DNA of 9,068 bases. It comes from Candidatus Collierbacteria bacterium CG_4_9_14_3_um_filter_43_16. Lineage in GTDB: Bacteria; Patescibacteriota; Microgenomatia; UBA1400; MFAQ01. The stretch spans positions 1 to 9,068 of the forward strand of contig PFUC01000074.1 of the NCBI GenBank assembly GCA_002789895.1, written 5' to 3'. The position numbers and the translations under genes are program-made. The notes under the pieces were generated by a model that ran no database searches, was not told where the DNA came from, and saw nothing but the letters and a program-made list of their open reading frames with translations. This document shows positions 1 to 7,700 of this stretch, piece after piece (position 1 is the first letter of the stretch; each line of letters starts with the position of its first letter).

Positions 1-246
1 CACGTTAAATCCGGTGGAGCAACCAGACAACATTCTCAGAGAGCAGGTAAAAGACTAGGGGTCAAAATTTACGGTAGTCAGATAGTCAAAACCGGTCAGA
101 TAATAGTAAGGCAAAGAGGAGCCGATTTCCATGCCGGTCAAAACACTGAGCTTGGACGAGACTTCACGCTTTTTTCTCTTAAAGAAGGGACCGTCAAATA
201 CAGAAAATTGCACGGCGTTAATTACGTTGACGTAATCGCAAAATAA
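1..246 (+). CDS. rpmA: 50S ribosomal protein bL27 (5'-partial)
   Basis: Reading frame 1 is open from the first base to a TAA at 244-246 and gives 81 residues. bL27 sits in the large ribosomal subunit, and its N-terminus reaches towards the peptidyl-transferase centre. The family pattern is plain: an HVKSGGATRQ start, then KRLGVKIYG, GQIIVRQRG, the FHAG segment, and LGRDFTLFSLKEG followed by VKY. Full-length bL27 is usually about 85 residues and begins M-A-H, so probably only the first two codons lie outside the window. The protein ends in a short VDVIAK tail. Its stop codon is followed immediately by the parB ATG, so the two genes are probably cotranscribed. Identity is seen directly from sequence similarity; only the exact start is missing. 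Confidence 0.95.
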   Translation, partial: HVKSGGATRQHSQRAGKRLGVKIYGSQIVKTGQIIVRQRGADFHAGQNTELGRDFTLFSLKEGTVKYRKLHGVNYVDVIAK

Positions 247-1242
247 ATGGACGATCAACCGGTTGCCATACTTCCGATAGACTATTTACAACCAAATCCT
301 CTTCAGCCCAGAGGTGTCATTACTCCCGAATCTCTATCCGAGCTTATTGATTCGATCAAAACACACGGTATTATTCAGCCGCTCATTGTTGCCCACACTC
401 CGGCAGGCTATCAAATTATTGCAGGTGAACGACGCTGGCGTGCATCTCGGCTTGCTGGACTAAAAGAAGTACCTGTCCGCATCATCGAAACCTCACCCCA
501 GGGAATGTTGGAGATGGCTATAGTTGAGAATGTTCAGCGAACTGACCTCAATCCGGTTGACCGTGCCAATTCCTTCGATCGCCTAATCAGAGAATTTAAT
601 TTGGGAAACTCAGATATATGTCAAAGAATTGGCAAAAGCCCAGCCTTCGTTAGTAACACGCTTCGACTTTTGGAGCTCCCAGATGCTTTAAAAGATGGCT
701 TGATTTCTGGAGTTATCTCTGAAGGTCACGCAAGGGCTTTGGCCGCCATTCCTGATACTCAATCGATGATTGAGGCGTACAAGATTATCCTTCGTGAAGG
801 TGGGTCAGTTAGAAGGGCGGAAGAACTTGCACGCAGATTCAAGAAAAGTATGCATAAGTCCAAGCCTCAGGATGGTTTCAATACTAAAACTGTTAATGAA
901 TCTATCGATAGCATGGCCAGTGAAATCGAAAAATCAATCGGAGAAAATGCCCACGTCAAGATGAGAAGATCTAGGGTTGAAACCGCGATACATATTGTTT
1001 TAAGAGGTAATCCAGAAGAAACCGAAAAACAAATTCAAAAGATCCACGACTTACTCGTCATCCCGGACGAAACACCAATTGTTGCCCCGCCGCTCGACGG
1101 GGCGGCCATCTCCGATATTGAAGTAATTGAGTCTCAAGAAGCTGAAAGTACTTACATAAACCCCTTTGAGCCCTTTTCCAATTCTTCGCCAATGTCAGTC
1201 GGTGATACTCAAACAGATCAAAACAGTTCCAGAGAATACTAG
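247..1242 (+). CDS. parB: ParB/Spo0J-type chromosome-partitioning protein
   Basis: The 331-residue protein is a ParB-family DNA-binding CTPase, which loads on parS sites, slides as a clamp and works with ParA to segregate chromosomes. Visible domains are an N-terminal ParB/Srx fold (about 5-105) with the CTP-binding motifs GERRWRA (60-66) and ENVQRTDLNP (94-103), then a helix-turn-helix region with GKSPAFVSNTLRLLELP (129-145), and SEGHARAL (158-165). A C-terminal dimerisation-like segment covers about 235-271. Beyond it, residues 276-331 form an acidic, Ser/Pro-rich tail that probably is disordered and that typical ParB proteins of about 280-300 residues lack. The ATG directly follows the rpmA TAA, with no recognisable Shine-Dalgarno, so translation may be coupled. 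No parA gene and no copy resembling the canonical parS palindrome was seen here. Family assignment is firm; the tail's role is unknown. Confidence 0.95.
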   Translation: MDDQPVAILPIDYLQPNPLQPRGVITPESLSELIDSIKTHGIIQPLIVAHTPAGYQIIAGERRWRASRLAGLKEVPVRIIETSPQGMLEMAIVENVQRTDLNPVDRANSFDRLIREFNLGNSDICQRIGKSPAFVSNTLRLLELPDALKDGLISGVISEGHARALAAIPDTQSMIEAYKIILREGGSVRRAEELARRFKKSMHKSKPQDGFNTKTVNESIDSMASEIEKSIGENAHVKMRRSRVETAIHIVLRGNPEETEKQIQKIHDLLVIPDETPIVAPPLDGAAISDIEVIESQEAESTYINPFEPFSNSSPMSVGDTQTDQNSSREY

Positions 1243-1243
1243 T

Positions 1244-1795
1244 CTACTGAGACATCACCAGACCAGCCACATTCGATGGCCAGTATCTAAAAAACACCTT
1301 ACCTACAATATTTCTGTAAGGTACCGGACCCCAATCTCGACTATCGGATGAATGGTCACGATTATCTCCAAAAGTCATGATCTCCTCTGGTAGCACGGTG
1401 TATTCCTCACCTTCGTGCAAGAACTGCCCTGGCACCGTCATATATTCCTTAGGGAGATAAAATTCGTCCAGCATTTGTCCGTCGACATAGACTCTGCCCT
1501 CTTTTAACATCACAGTTTGTCCTGGGGTGGCAATTATTCTCTTTATAAAGTCAAAATCCTCGTTTATAGGAGCTTTGAAGACAATCACATCCCCATCTCT
1601 TGGTGCTCGTGTTCTGTAGGTCACTTTATCCGTCAACAAGTACTCTTTATCCTTGAAGGTGGGAAACATAGAACTTCCTTTTACTTGGTGCGGTTGCATC
1701 AAAAAAAGGTAAATCACCACAAAAACAGAGGCTGAGATAACAAAGGCCTCAACAAACTCGTAGACAACATGAACCAGTTTCCGAAAGAAAGACAT
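1244..1795 (-). CDS. lepB: Signal peptidase I
   Basis: The 183-residue type I signal peptidase removes signal peptides from exported proteins at the outer face of the membrane. One N-terminal transmembrane helix (about 12-33) is followed by the catalytic domain. The Ser nucleophile is S42 in GSSMFPT and the general-base Lys is K85 in FIKRIIA. The box E region, GDNRDHSSDSRDWG (143-156), is complete. Length and architecture match the short Gram-positive SipS-like form. A natural substrate lies nearby, the surface hydrolase at 4783-8109 with a signal peptide ending SLGA. The ATG at 1793-1795 has no Shine-Dalgarno and sits directly behind a perfect inverted repeat. The gene lies 51 bp after tRNA-Val on the same strand and may be read through from that promoter. 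It converges on parB with one base between the stops. Confidence 0.96.
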   Translation of the reverse strand: MSFFRKLVHVVYEFVEAFVISASVFVVIYLFLMQPHQVKGSSMFPTFKDKEYLLTDKVTYRTRAPRDGDVIVFKAPINEDFDFIKRIIATPGQTVMLKEGRVYVDGQMLDEFYLPKEYMTVPGQFLHEGEEYTVLPEEIMTFGDNRDHSSDSRDWGPVPYRNIVGKVFFRYWPSNVAGLVMSQ

Positions 1796-1811
1796 CAGTT
1801 AAGTTTAACTG
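1796..1811. repeat. Perfect inverted repeat abutting the lepB start codon
   Basis: CAGTTAA and TTAACTG form 7-bp arms around a 2-bp spacer. The element touches the lepB ATG (1793-1795) and occupies the place where a ribosome-binding site would lie. The spacer is too short for a stable RNA hairpin, so a dimeric protein operator is the more natural reading. A chance palindrome is also possible, because the arms are AT-rich. Confidence 0.4.
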
Positions 1812-1846
1812 GGGTCGTCCGATTATTCAACTTCTGGTTGTGTTTG

Positions 1847-1920
1847 TGGTCGCGACTGGATTCGAACCAGTGACCCCCGCAATGTGAATGCGGTGCGCTA
1901 ACCAGCTGCGCTACGCGACC
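1847..1920 (-). tRNA. tRNA-Val, anticodon CAC
   Basis: A full cloverleaf folds on the minus strand. Acceptor GGTCGCG pairs with CGCGACC, with discriminator A at 1847. The D stem is GCGC/GCGC around AGCTGGTTA. The anticodon stem is CCGCA/TGCGG with the loop TTCACAT, and the T arm is ACTGG/CCAGT around TTCGAAT. The anticodon CAC (plus-strand 1884-1886) reads GUG valine codons. The length is 74 nt. The 3' CCA is not encoded, because the next bases read CAA, so a CCA-adding enzyme must finish it. It lies between the GT-C gene upstream and lepB downstream, and has a promoter just in front. Confidence 0.96.
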
Positions 1921-1934
1921 AATCTACACCCATA

Positions 1935-1943
1935 ATTATATCA
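1935..1943 (-). promoter_or_regulatory. Extended -10 promoter of tRNA-Val
   Basis: The minus strand reads TGATATAAT, a consensus TGnTATAAT extended -10. It lies 14 bases before the tRNA 5' end, which predicts a transcript start near 1928 and a short leader of about 8 nt. No good -35 is seen at 16-18 bp, which fits extended -10 promoters, since these do not need one. The promoter could also serve lepB by readthrough. The 1921-1979 spacer shows no convincing terminator for the upstream operon. Confidence 0.7.
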
Positions 1944-1979
1944 GCCATGGGCTTTTTCGCGCCGTTCCCTGTCCTGTTT

Positions 1980-3425
1980 CTATTTGGTTATCGAAAATTG
2001 ATAATTATTTAAGATGTATACTGGCGGCTCGTTTTCGATGATTTTTATTTCCTCGTAGTTTTTCAGTAATTTACTGATTTCATCCGGAGGAAAATAGGGA
2101 AAATGGATTTTATCAATAAATAAAAAGGTTGGTAGCCGATCTTGAAACGAGTCAACTAATTCCGTGTACAGAATCGGCGACTGCTCCATCCAGGGGAGAT
2201 AAAAGAGAAACTTGTTGAACGGGATGATGTTTGTTTGTTGATAAAGTAAGGTGTGAGCCGGCAGGGTAAATAAAGTATCACCGGTAGCTTTGATTGAATT
2301 TAAATAATTTACTACCGGACTCTTATCGGCATATCTAATCACCATTTTCCCCGCCTGCTTCTGATTTGGAAAATAGTCTGATGGATTCATTAGAAACATG
2401 AAAAGGGGAACAAGAAGTACAAGAGTCCACAAGAATCCTTTCTGCCTGATAGCACCAAAGTATTTGTACCAACACAATGCGCCTAGTGCCGCTACCCAGG
2501 GTAATGCGTGAAAATCCAACACGTTATTTAGTCCCGGTACACTTCTATACCCAATCATTCCAAGAAGAAGGCCAAAGATTATCAGAGTCCTAAACTTGAT
2601 TCTTTTAAAATCAAAAATAAAAAGAAACAAAACAAGAAGCTGAATAGAGATATTCTTTGTTGTCAATGACAAATTCTTCATTACTAACGCTGGTGCCAAG
2701 AACACCTTAAGTGTATATTTGACGGGATTGTTAATTAAGAGTGGAGCATAGGTTAGCACGTTGTAGCCAAAGAATTGAGTCGCAAATCCACGGACATCTA
2801 TTTTGACCAAAGTCCACACTACCGGTATTAGAAACGCGACTAGCCATAAAACGATATATTTTGGCTTTAGACGATTGAACCATAAAAATCGACAGGAGGT
2901 TAACAATATCAAAGGCCATAGTGGTGATAATAAAACAGCTATAAGCCCGGTAGAAAAACCGGACAAGAGGGGATGTGTTTTTCTTTCCGTTACTAACGTC
3001 AACAATAAATAGACCATTGGGTATATCACTAAATTTTCGGCCTGAAATAGACTATGGAGGTAGCTTGCTCGCAAGAGTTCCACGACCAACACTAACCACA
3101 CTGAAAATGGACCCCACACCGATACTAGAACCACTGCCCAAACATAATTCCAAATCGTAATAAATGTTCTGTGAACATAAACGCTTTGATCAGTTCCTGT
3201 TGGCTGAAAAGTTCTGTCCAAGACTTCGCTTATTAAATAAGCTCCCGGTAAATGGTGTGTGAATATCTCTTTGGACATCTGCAAATTATTTCTGGACATT
3301 AAAAAACCGGAGACAATATTGTCATCTTCATCGTGGGTATTGATGAAAGAGTAAGATGCTCGACTAAGGTTGAGAATCGTTGCAAAGATCAAGGTTACAA
3401 ATAGATAAGGTAATGCTCTCTTCAT
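1980..3425 (-). CDS. GT-C-like polytopic membrane glycosyltransferase (putative)
   Basis: This is a 481-residue membrane protein with many hydrophobic segments between about residues 3 and 347, then a soluble C-terminal part of roughly 130 residues outside the lipid. The first extracytoplasmic loop carries the acidic cluster DEDD (32-35), followed by HHLPGAY (57-63). That layout of acidic residues and a downstream His/Pro motif is typical of GT-C enzymes of the ArnT/PMT type, which use polyprenyl-phosphate sugars. I assign only the fold, not the sugar or acceptor. I chose the ATG at 3423-3425 because its ATGA overlaps the stop of the upstream gene by four bases, the usual sign of translational coupling. 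A TTG at 3446 would add seven residues but seems worse. It is the last gene of the hydrolase/GT-C operon. Confidence 0.75.
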   Translation of the reverse strand: MKRALPYLFVTLIFATILNLSRASYSFINTHDEDDNIVSGFLMSRNNLQMSKEIFTHHLPGAYLISEVLDRTFQPTGTDQSVYVHRTFITIWNYVWAVVLVSVWGPFSVWLVLVVELLRASYLHSLFQAENLVIYPMVYLLLTLVTERKTHPLLSGFSTGLIAVLLSPLWPLILLTSCRFLWFNRLKPKYIVLWLVAFLIPVVWTLVKIDVRGFATQFFGYNVLTYAPLLINNPVKYTLKVFLAPALVMKNLSLTTKNISIQLLVLFLFIFDFKRIKFRTLIIFGLLLGMIGYRSVPGLNNVLDFHALPWVAALGALCWYKYFGAIRQKGFLWTLVLLVPLFMFLMNPSDYFPNQKQAGKMVIRYADKSPVVNYLNSIKATGDTLFTLPAHTLLYQQTNIIPFNKFLFYLPWMEQSPILYTELVDSFQDRLPTFLFIDKIHFPYFPPDEISKLLKNYEEIKIIENEPPVYILNNYQFSITK

Positions 3426-4741
3426 GGTTCGTTTTTCTTGTTGCAAAACGGATCAAAGTCCTTTTTGAAAATCGGCCAGAGAAAATCAATCCGCCAAATA
3501 TTCTGAGGCACAACATACTCAGGTATAAATCTGTTCTCAAGGCATGATCCGGGATGAGTTGAGTTTAGTTCGGCGAAATAAGCCCTTGTTTGCTGGGGCC
3601 TAACAACCCAGGGTTTGGCCCAACTTTCGAAGCCTGTCCAAGACAGTGGTATATGGACCAGAAATATTGACATAATCAAAACTCTTTTTATTCCAGTTAG
3701 CTTCATCCTGTATAACAGCACCGCTACCCCTATTAATAAGAAAGAAAGAGGGAAGTATGCATAATAGTTGGCCAGGGCATGTTCAATGCCGAACTTCCAC
3801 CTGGGAACGGCCAGCGTTACGAAGCTACCGATAGCCACTACGAATCCAAACAAAATATGGTTATCAAGCAACTTTCGGCGAGATCTATAAATTAGAGTCA
3901 ACACCAATACTATGAGTATCGAAACGACACTCGCTCTCAAATTTTCACCTGGCCAGAGCCACCTACCCACGACAGTTTTGCTCAAACCCATTATCATAAA
4001 ATTGATTATTGCCGGTGGGTTGGAAAGCCAAGTTTTGGGATCGGTGTGCACCGAGAGGTTGCTTCCTACTAAAGAAAGGTAAATGATACCGAGTGTCATC
4101 TGTGCCGCAATTAAAGTGTACCCAATATGATTAACTCTCTTCTTCAGATAATCAAATCCGAAAACCAGAAACGGCCAAATTGGCCACGTCAAACCAATGC
4201 CCCAGCTCAGGCCCGGCAGTATCGACAAAATATATAACACCGGAACCAATACTTTTGACTTAGGTCTCTCAATAATTTTTAAGATGACCCAATAGGAGAG
4301 GAGGGCAAATATTGTGGCCAGAAAAAACATCTGTCCCGTAATCCACCATACCACCGTAAACCAGCTCGAGTTTATTACCATGCCCCATACCGGCACACTC
4401 GCCCAAACAAAAGACTTGGTCAATCGATAAGTAATCGAGAACATCAAACTCAATACAATTACATGGAGCACTATATTCATCAGCAGATAGGCAGGATAAG
4501 TAGTTCCAAACCATAACCACTCAGCTCGTAATAGAGGCCAAAAGATGATGTTTAGATGTTCATTATTCAAATGCCCGACTGTTTTCCAACCTTGCCAGTC
4601 AGCCACCACCGCCAGCTCGATTACGTCGTCCTGATGAAAAAAGGATCTAATCACTCCCTGTCGATACAGCATTACCACACTAAAGATCGTCAGAATCCAT
4701 CCGATAACTACGTAGACTATATCTATTTTAGCTGTCCTCAT
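3422..4741 (-). CDS. Second GT-C-like polytopic membrane protein (putative)
   Basis: The 439-residue protein is mostly transmembrane helices (first about 8-27, several more to about 370), with a soluble tail of about 65 residues. The first external loop has HQDD (36-39) and then NNEHLNIIFWPLLR (59-72), again the acidic-loop plus His/Pro layout of GT-C glycosyltransferases. ANYYAYFP (324-331) is a late aromatic loop of the kind seen in such proteins. Its substrate is not deducible. Sequence similarity to the neighbouring GT-C-like protein is not obvious, so this is probably a different subfamily rather than a recent duplicate. The start at ATG 4739-4741 is supported by an AGGTG six bases upstream; a GTG at 4750 is the alternative. 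It overlaps the downstream GT-C gene by ATGA and follows the hydrolase gene by 41 bp. Confidence 0.75.
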   Translation of the reverse strand: MRTAKIDIVYVVIGWILTIFSVVMLYRQGVIRSFFHQDDVIELAVVADWQGWKTVGHLNNEHLNIIFWPLLRAEWLWFGTTYPAYLLMNIVLHVIVLSLMFSITYRLTKSFVWASVPVWGMVINSSWFTVVWWITGQMFFLATIFALLSYWVILKIIERPKSKVLVPVLYILSILPGLSWGIGLTWPIWPFLVFGFDYLKKRVNHIGYTLIAAQMTLGIIYLSLVGSNLSVHTDPKTWLSNPPAIINFMIMGLSKTVVGRWLWPGENLRASVVSILIVLVLTLIYRSRRKLLDNHILFGFVVAIGSFVTLAVPRWKFGIEHALANYYAYFPLSFLLIGVAVLLYRMKLTGIKRVLIMSIFLVHIPLSWTGFESWAKPWVVRPQQTRAYFAELNSTHPGSCLENRFIPEYVVPQNIWRIDFLWPIFKKDFDPFCNKKNEP

Positions 4742-4747
4742 AAAACA

Positions 4748-4752
4748 CACCT
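4748..4752 (-). promoter_or_regulatory. Shine-Dalgarno AGGTG for the 439-residue GT-C gene
   Basis: AGGTG lies six bases before the ATG at 4739-4741 and decides that start over the GTG at 4750, which it overlaps. It is the only well-placed Shine-Dalgarno-like site found in front of any gene in the window. Confidence 0.55.
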
Positions 4753-4782
4753 ATCATCTCACACGAACCGTAAACCTGCAGG

Positions 4783-7700
4783 TCAGACCACCTTCTTATT
4801 CAAGAGGTGGCGGACTATCAGATAAAGGAGAACAATTAGCAGAGACAGCCACCACCAATTAAAATTCTCTTCTATATCCTGAGTCTCACCCAGTACTTGG
4901 GGTAATGGATATACTTTAGAGATTATGGGTGTTGGCGATGATGTTGCCTCGGTCGCCTCGCCTAAAACTTCCTTGGAAATATTACTAATAATCTTCACCA
5001 AATTATCTTCAAACGAATTAACAAGCTTTGTTCCTTTTGTCGTAAAACTTTTTTCAACACCAACTGCTTCCGGAGAACCATGCGAAACTGCTCGATAGTA
5101 ATAAGTAGTCCCTGCCGTCAGCCCTGTGATCGTGACTGTATGCGAAGTTACCTTGAGTGAATCATCTTTTTCGACGGTGGAGTTGGCATAACCATAGTTT
5201 GGTGCGTCGCCCAAAATTGGGTGTGAGACTGTCCCATAAATCACCCGACTGGTGCTCGGATGATTGGTGTTCCAGACAATGGTTGCGCCTGTCTCACTCG
5301 GAGCGTTTACCATTTCATCTAAAATCTGTGGTGGTGGGTCAACTTTGATGTTTGCAGTCGCCGTATGGCTTTCGAGACTACCATCGTTTATCTTAAAGGT
5401 GAATGAATCTGTGCCACTAAAACCACCGTTCGGTGAATAAATAATGCGATTATTAGAAATGTTCCCAAGTGTTCCGTGGACCCCGTTTGAAACAATCGAA
5501 TAAGTTAGGGAATTATCCTCCACGTCAGACCCGGATAATTCTATAGTAACGGGAACTTCTTGTCCGGTCGAGACTGAAACATCACTAGCCACCGGCGCAT
5601 CATTTATTGAATTAATAGTAACAGACACAGTTCCGATCCCAAATGGATTAGTCAAAAGGGGGTCGAATAAAAGTGAGTCTCTAACTTTGAAAGTAAAAGA
5701 GTCTGTTCCATGGTAATTATCTGCTGGGGTATAGGTGGCCAGATCGCCAGAAAGAGACACCGCTCCGTGAGAGGGAGAGGATATTATTGAATAGGTTAAA
5801 GTATTTTTCGGTAAATCGGTGTCTGTCGCAGTCAGACTTATTGCCTTCGAGATGTCCTCATCAGTTGAAACTGAGATGTCGTTTGCCGTAGGGAGCACGT
5901 TTACCTCATTTACAGTAATCGTAATTTCCTCTGAATCAGTGCTGTTTCCATCTGAAACGCTAATAGCAAAGGTATAGGTTCCCGGCCCCTGTGCCTCTGA
6001 TGGGGTGAAAGAAAAGTCTCCCGTCGTCTGGTCAATTATCGCCCCCGTGGGTGCACCAGCAAGACCAAAGCTCAAATCTGAGCTATCGGTATCTGTAGCA
6101 ATAGCTGTGAAGGATAGGGTCCTTAATTCATCAGTCGATTTACTCCCGATCACACTCAAAACTGGTGGATTGTTTACAATATTTATGATCATATCCGACC
6201 CGGTAACCAGATATTTATCTACCTGACCAACGGTTTCCAGGTTTCCCACCGCTCTATTCCACCATCCTTCATTCTCCACTTTTCCAACATGTAAGGTGTA
6301 ACTGCCCAGTCCGGATTCTTTGACCTTGACTAAGAGATCATCGTCTTCGTACCCAGGCAAAATAAAAAGCTTAAATTCCGGAAAATATAGACCGAGCTGA
6401 TCGTTGCAATTAATCAAAAATTTGTCACATACTTCTAAAGTTCCCGGGGATCGCAATATGGCTACAAAGGACTTTCTTCGACTGTCCGTCTCAGAGGATA
6501 CGGCAAAATCCGGATCAAGCTCTAGATTCTGAAATATTTTTCCAATGTTATTTTGTGTGGAAAGTAAATCTCCATGCCAGCCGGTAAGCTTCTCTCCTGT
6601 ACCAAAAGGTCCCACCGCACTCTCTTTCGTCACTGTTCCATCCCCAAGTGTTTTTCCAAAAGCATCTCCCTCTATGGGTTTGCCGTCTTCCCACTTTCCT
6701 TCCTGACTATCAGTATCACTTCGCGTGGTGATCCTGATATTATTTTTAGTGACATTAATATCGTCACTCCAAAAAGGAGTTAGTTTATCTCCCAATGCAC
6801 CAACATCTTGATTCATCATACTTAAATAGCTATTTTTCTGGATCATAGTGTCTATTCCTTGGGTCACCTCACCTGAAATCAAAAATGGAACAGTTGGAAA
6901 TAAGTCGATAATTGAAGGGGAAACTCGTCTAATAGCCGCGACTTTAGATTCGTCTGTTTGAGAATTTACTTCTGTCGCAATCTCCAGCAGCACGTTCTCC
7001 CACCATACTCCATCCCATATTTTTGCCCCTTCCCACAAGCCATACGTATCAATTACTCCGAGGTGAGGTGATCCGGCGGTAAGTATTCTATTCACCTTTT
7101 CAATGCCATGTTTTTGAGCATAAGAGCGTGCTACCAAACCCCCCATGCTATGACCAATCAGATCAATTTTTCCAGTTAAGTTCGTACCATCTATATATGA
7201 TTTTAAATCGTCCGCGAGATTAGTTAACGGCTTTCGCCAATCATAGGGAAAGATGAACAGATCTGTATTATCTACATAACCTGCATTTCTAAACGATTGC
7301 ATAATCCCGTCATAATTCTTTACGAAGGATGGAACCTTCCAATTATTTCCTGCCGTCCCATCTAATATCGCCCCAATATCCCAACTCCCCCCAAACCCCG
7401 GCAAAACAATAACCGGAAAATTTGAATGGATTGGCTTTATTCTAAGATAATCAACTAAAATTTTCGCCCATATTTGTGGACTTGTGGTTTTCTGTGGATT
7501 GCCAATCCAAATATTTGAAATTTTTCTAGAGCTATCTTTTGTCAGAAAAGTCTGGTTGTCTATTGTCACTTCGTAATGATTTCCAGTTTCTTTTATCAAT
7601 ATATCTTTCCAATCAATAGATGAGACATTTGCGACATGTACATAATTTCCATTTGAGCAACCCACTGATGTCTCAAGACATAAGGACGAGGAAACATCCA

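Noticed and set aside
55..258. Minus-strand open frame across the rpmA region
   Set aside because: It is antisense to the unmistakable bL27 coding frame and resembles no family.
1084..1103. GCCCCG/CGGGGC hairpin near the parB 3' end as a terminator
   Set aside because: It lies inside the coding region and has no T-run after it on either strand; the repeat is explained by GC-rich codons of the Pro/Ala tail.
4774..4783. ACCTGCAGGT palindrome between the hydrolase and GT-C genes as a terminator
   Set aside because: No loop and no following T-run; a 10-bp self-complementary site of this kind is weak evidence of anything.
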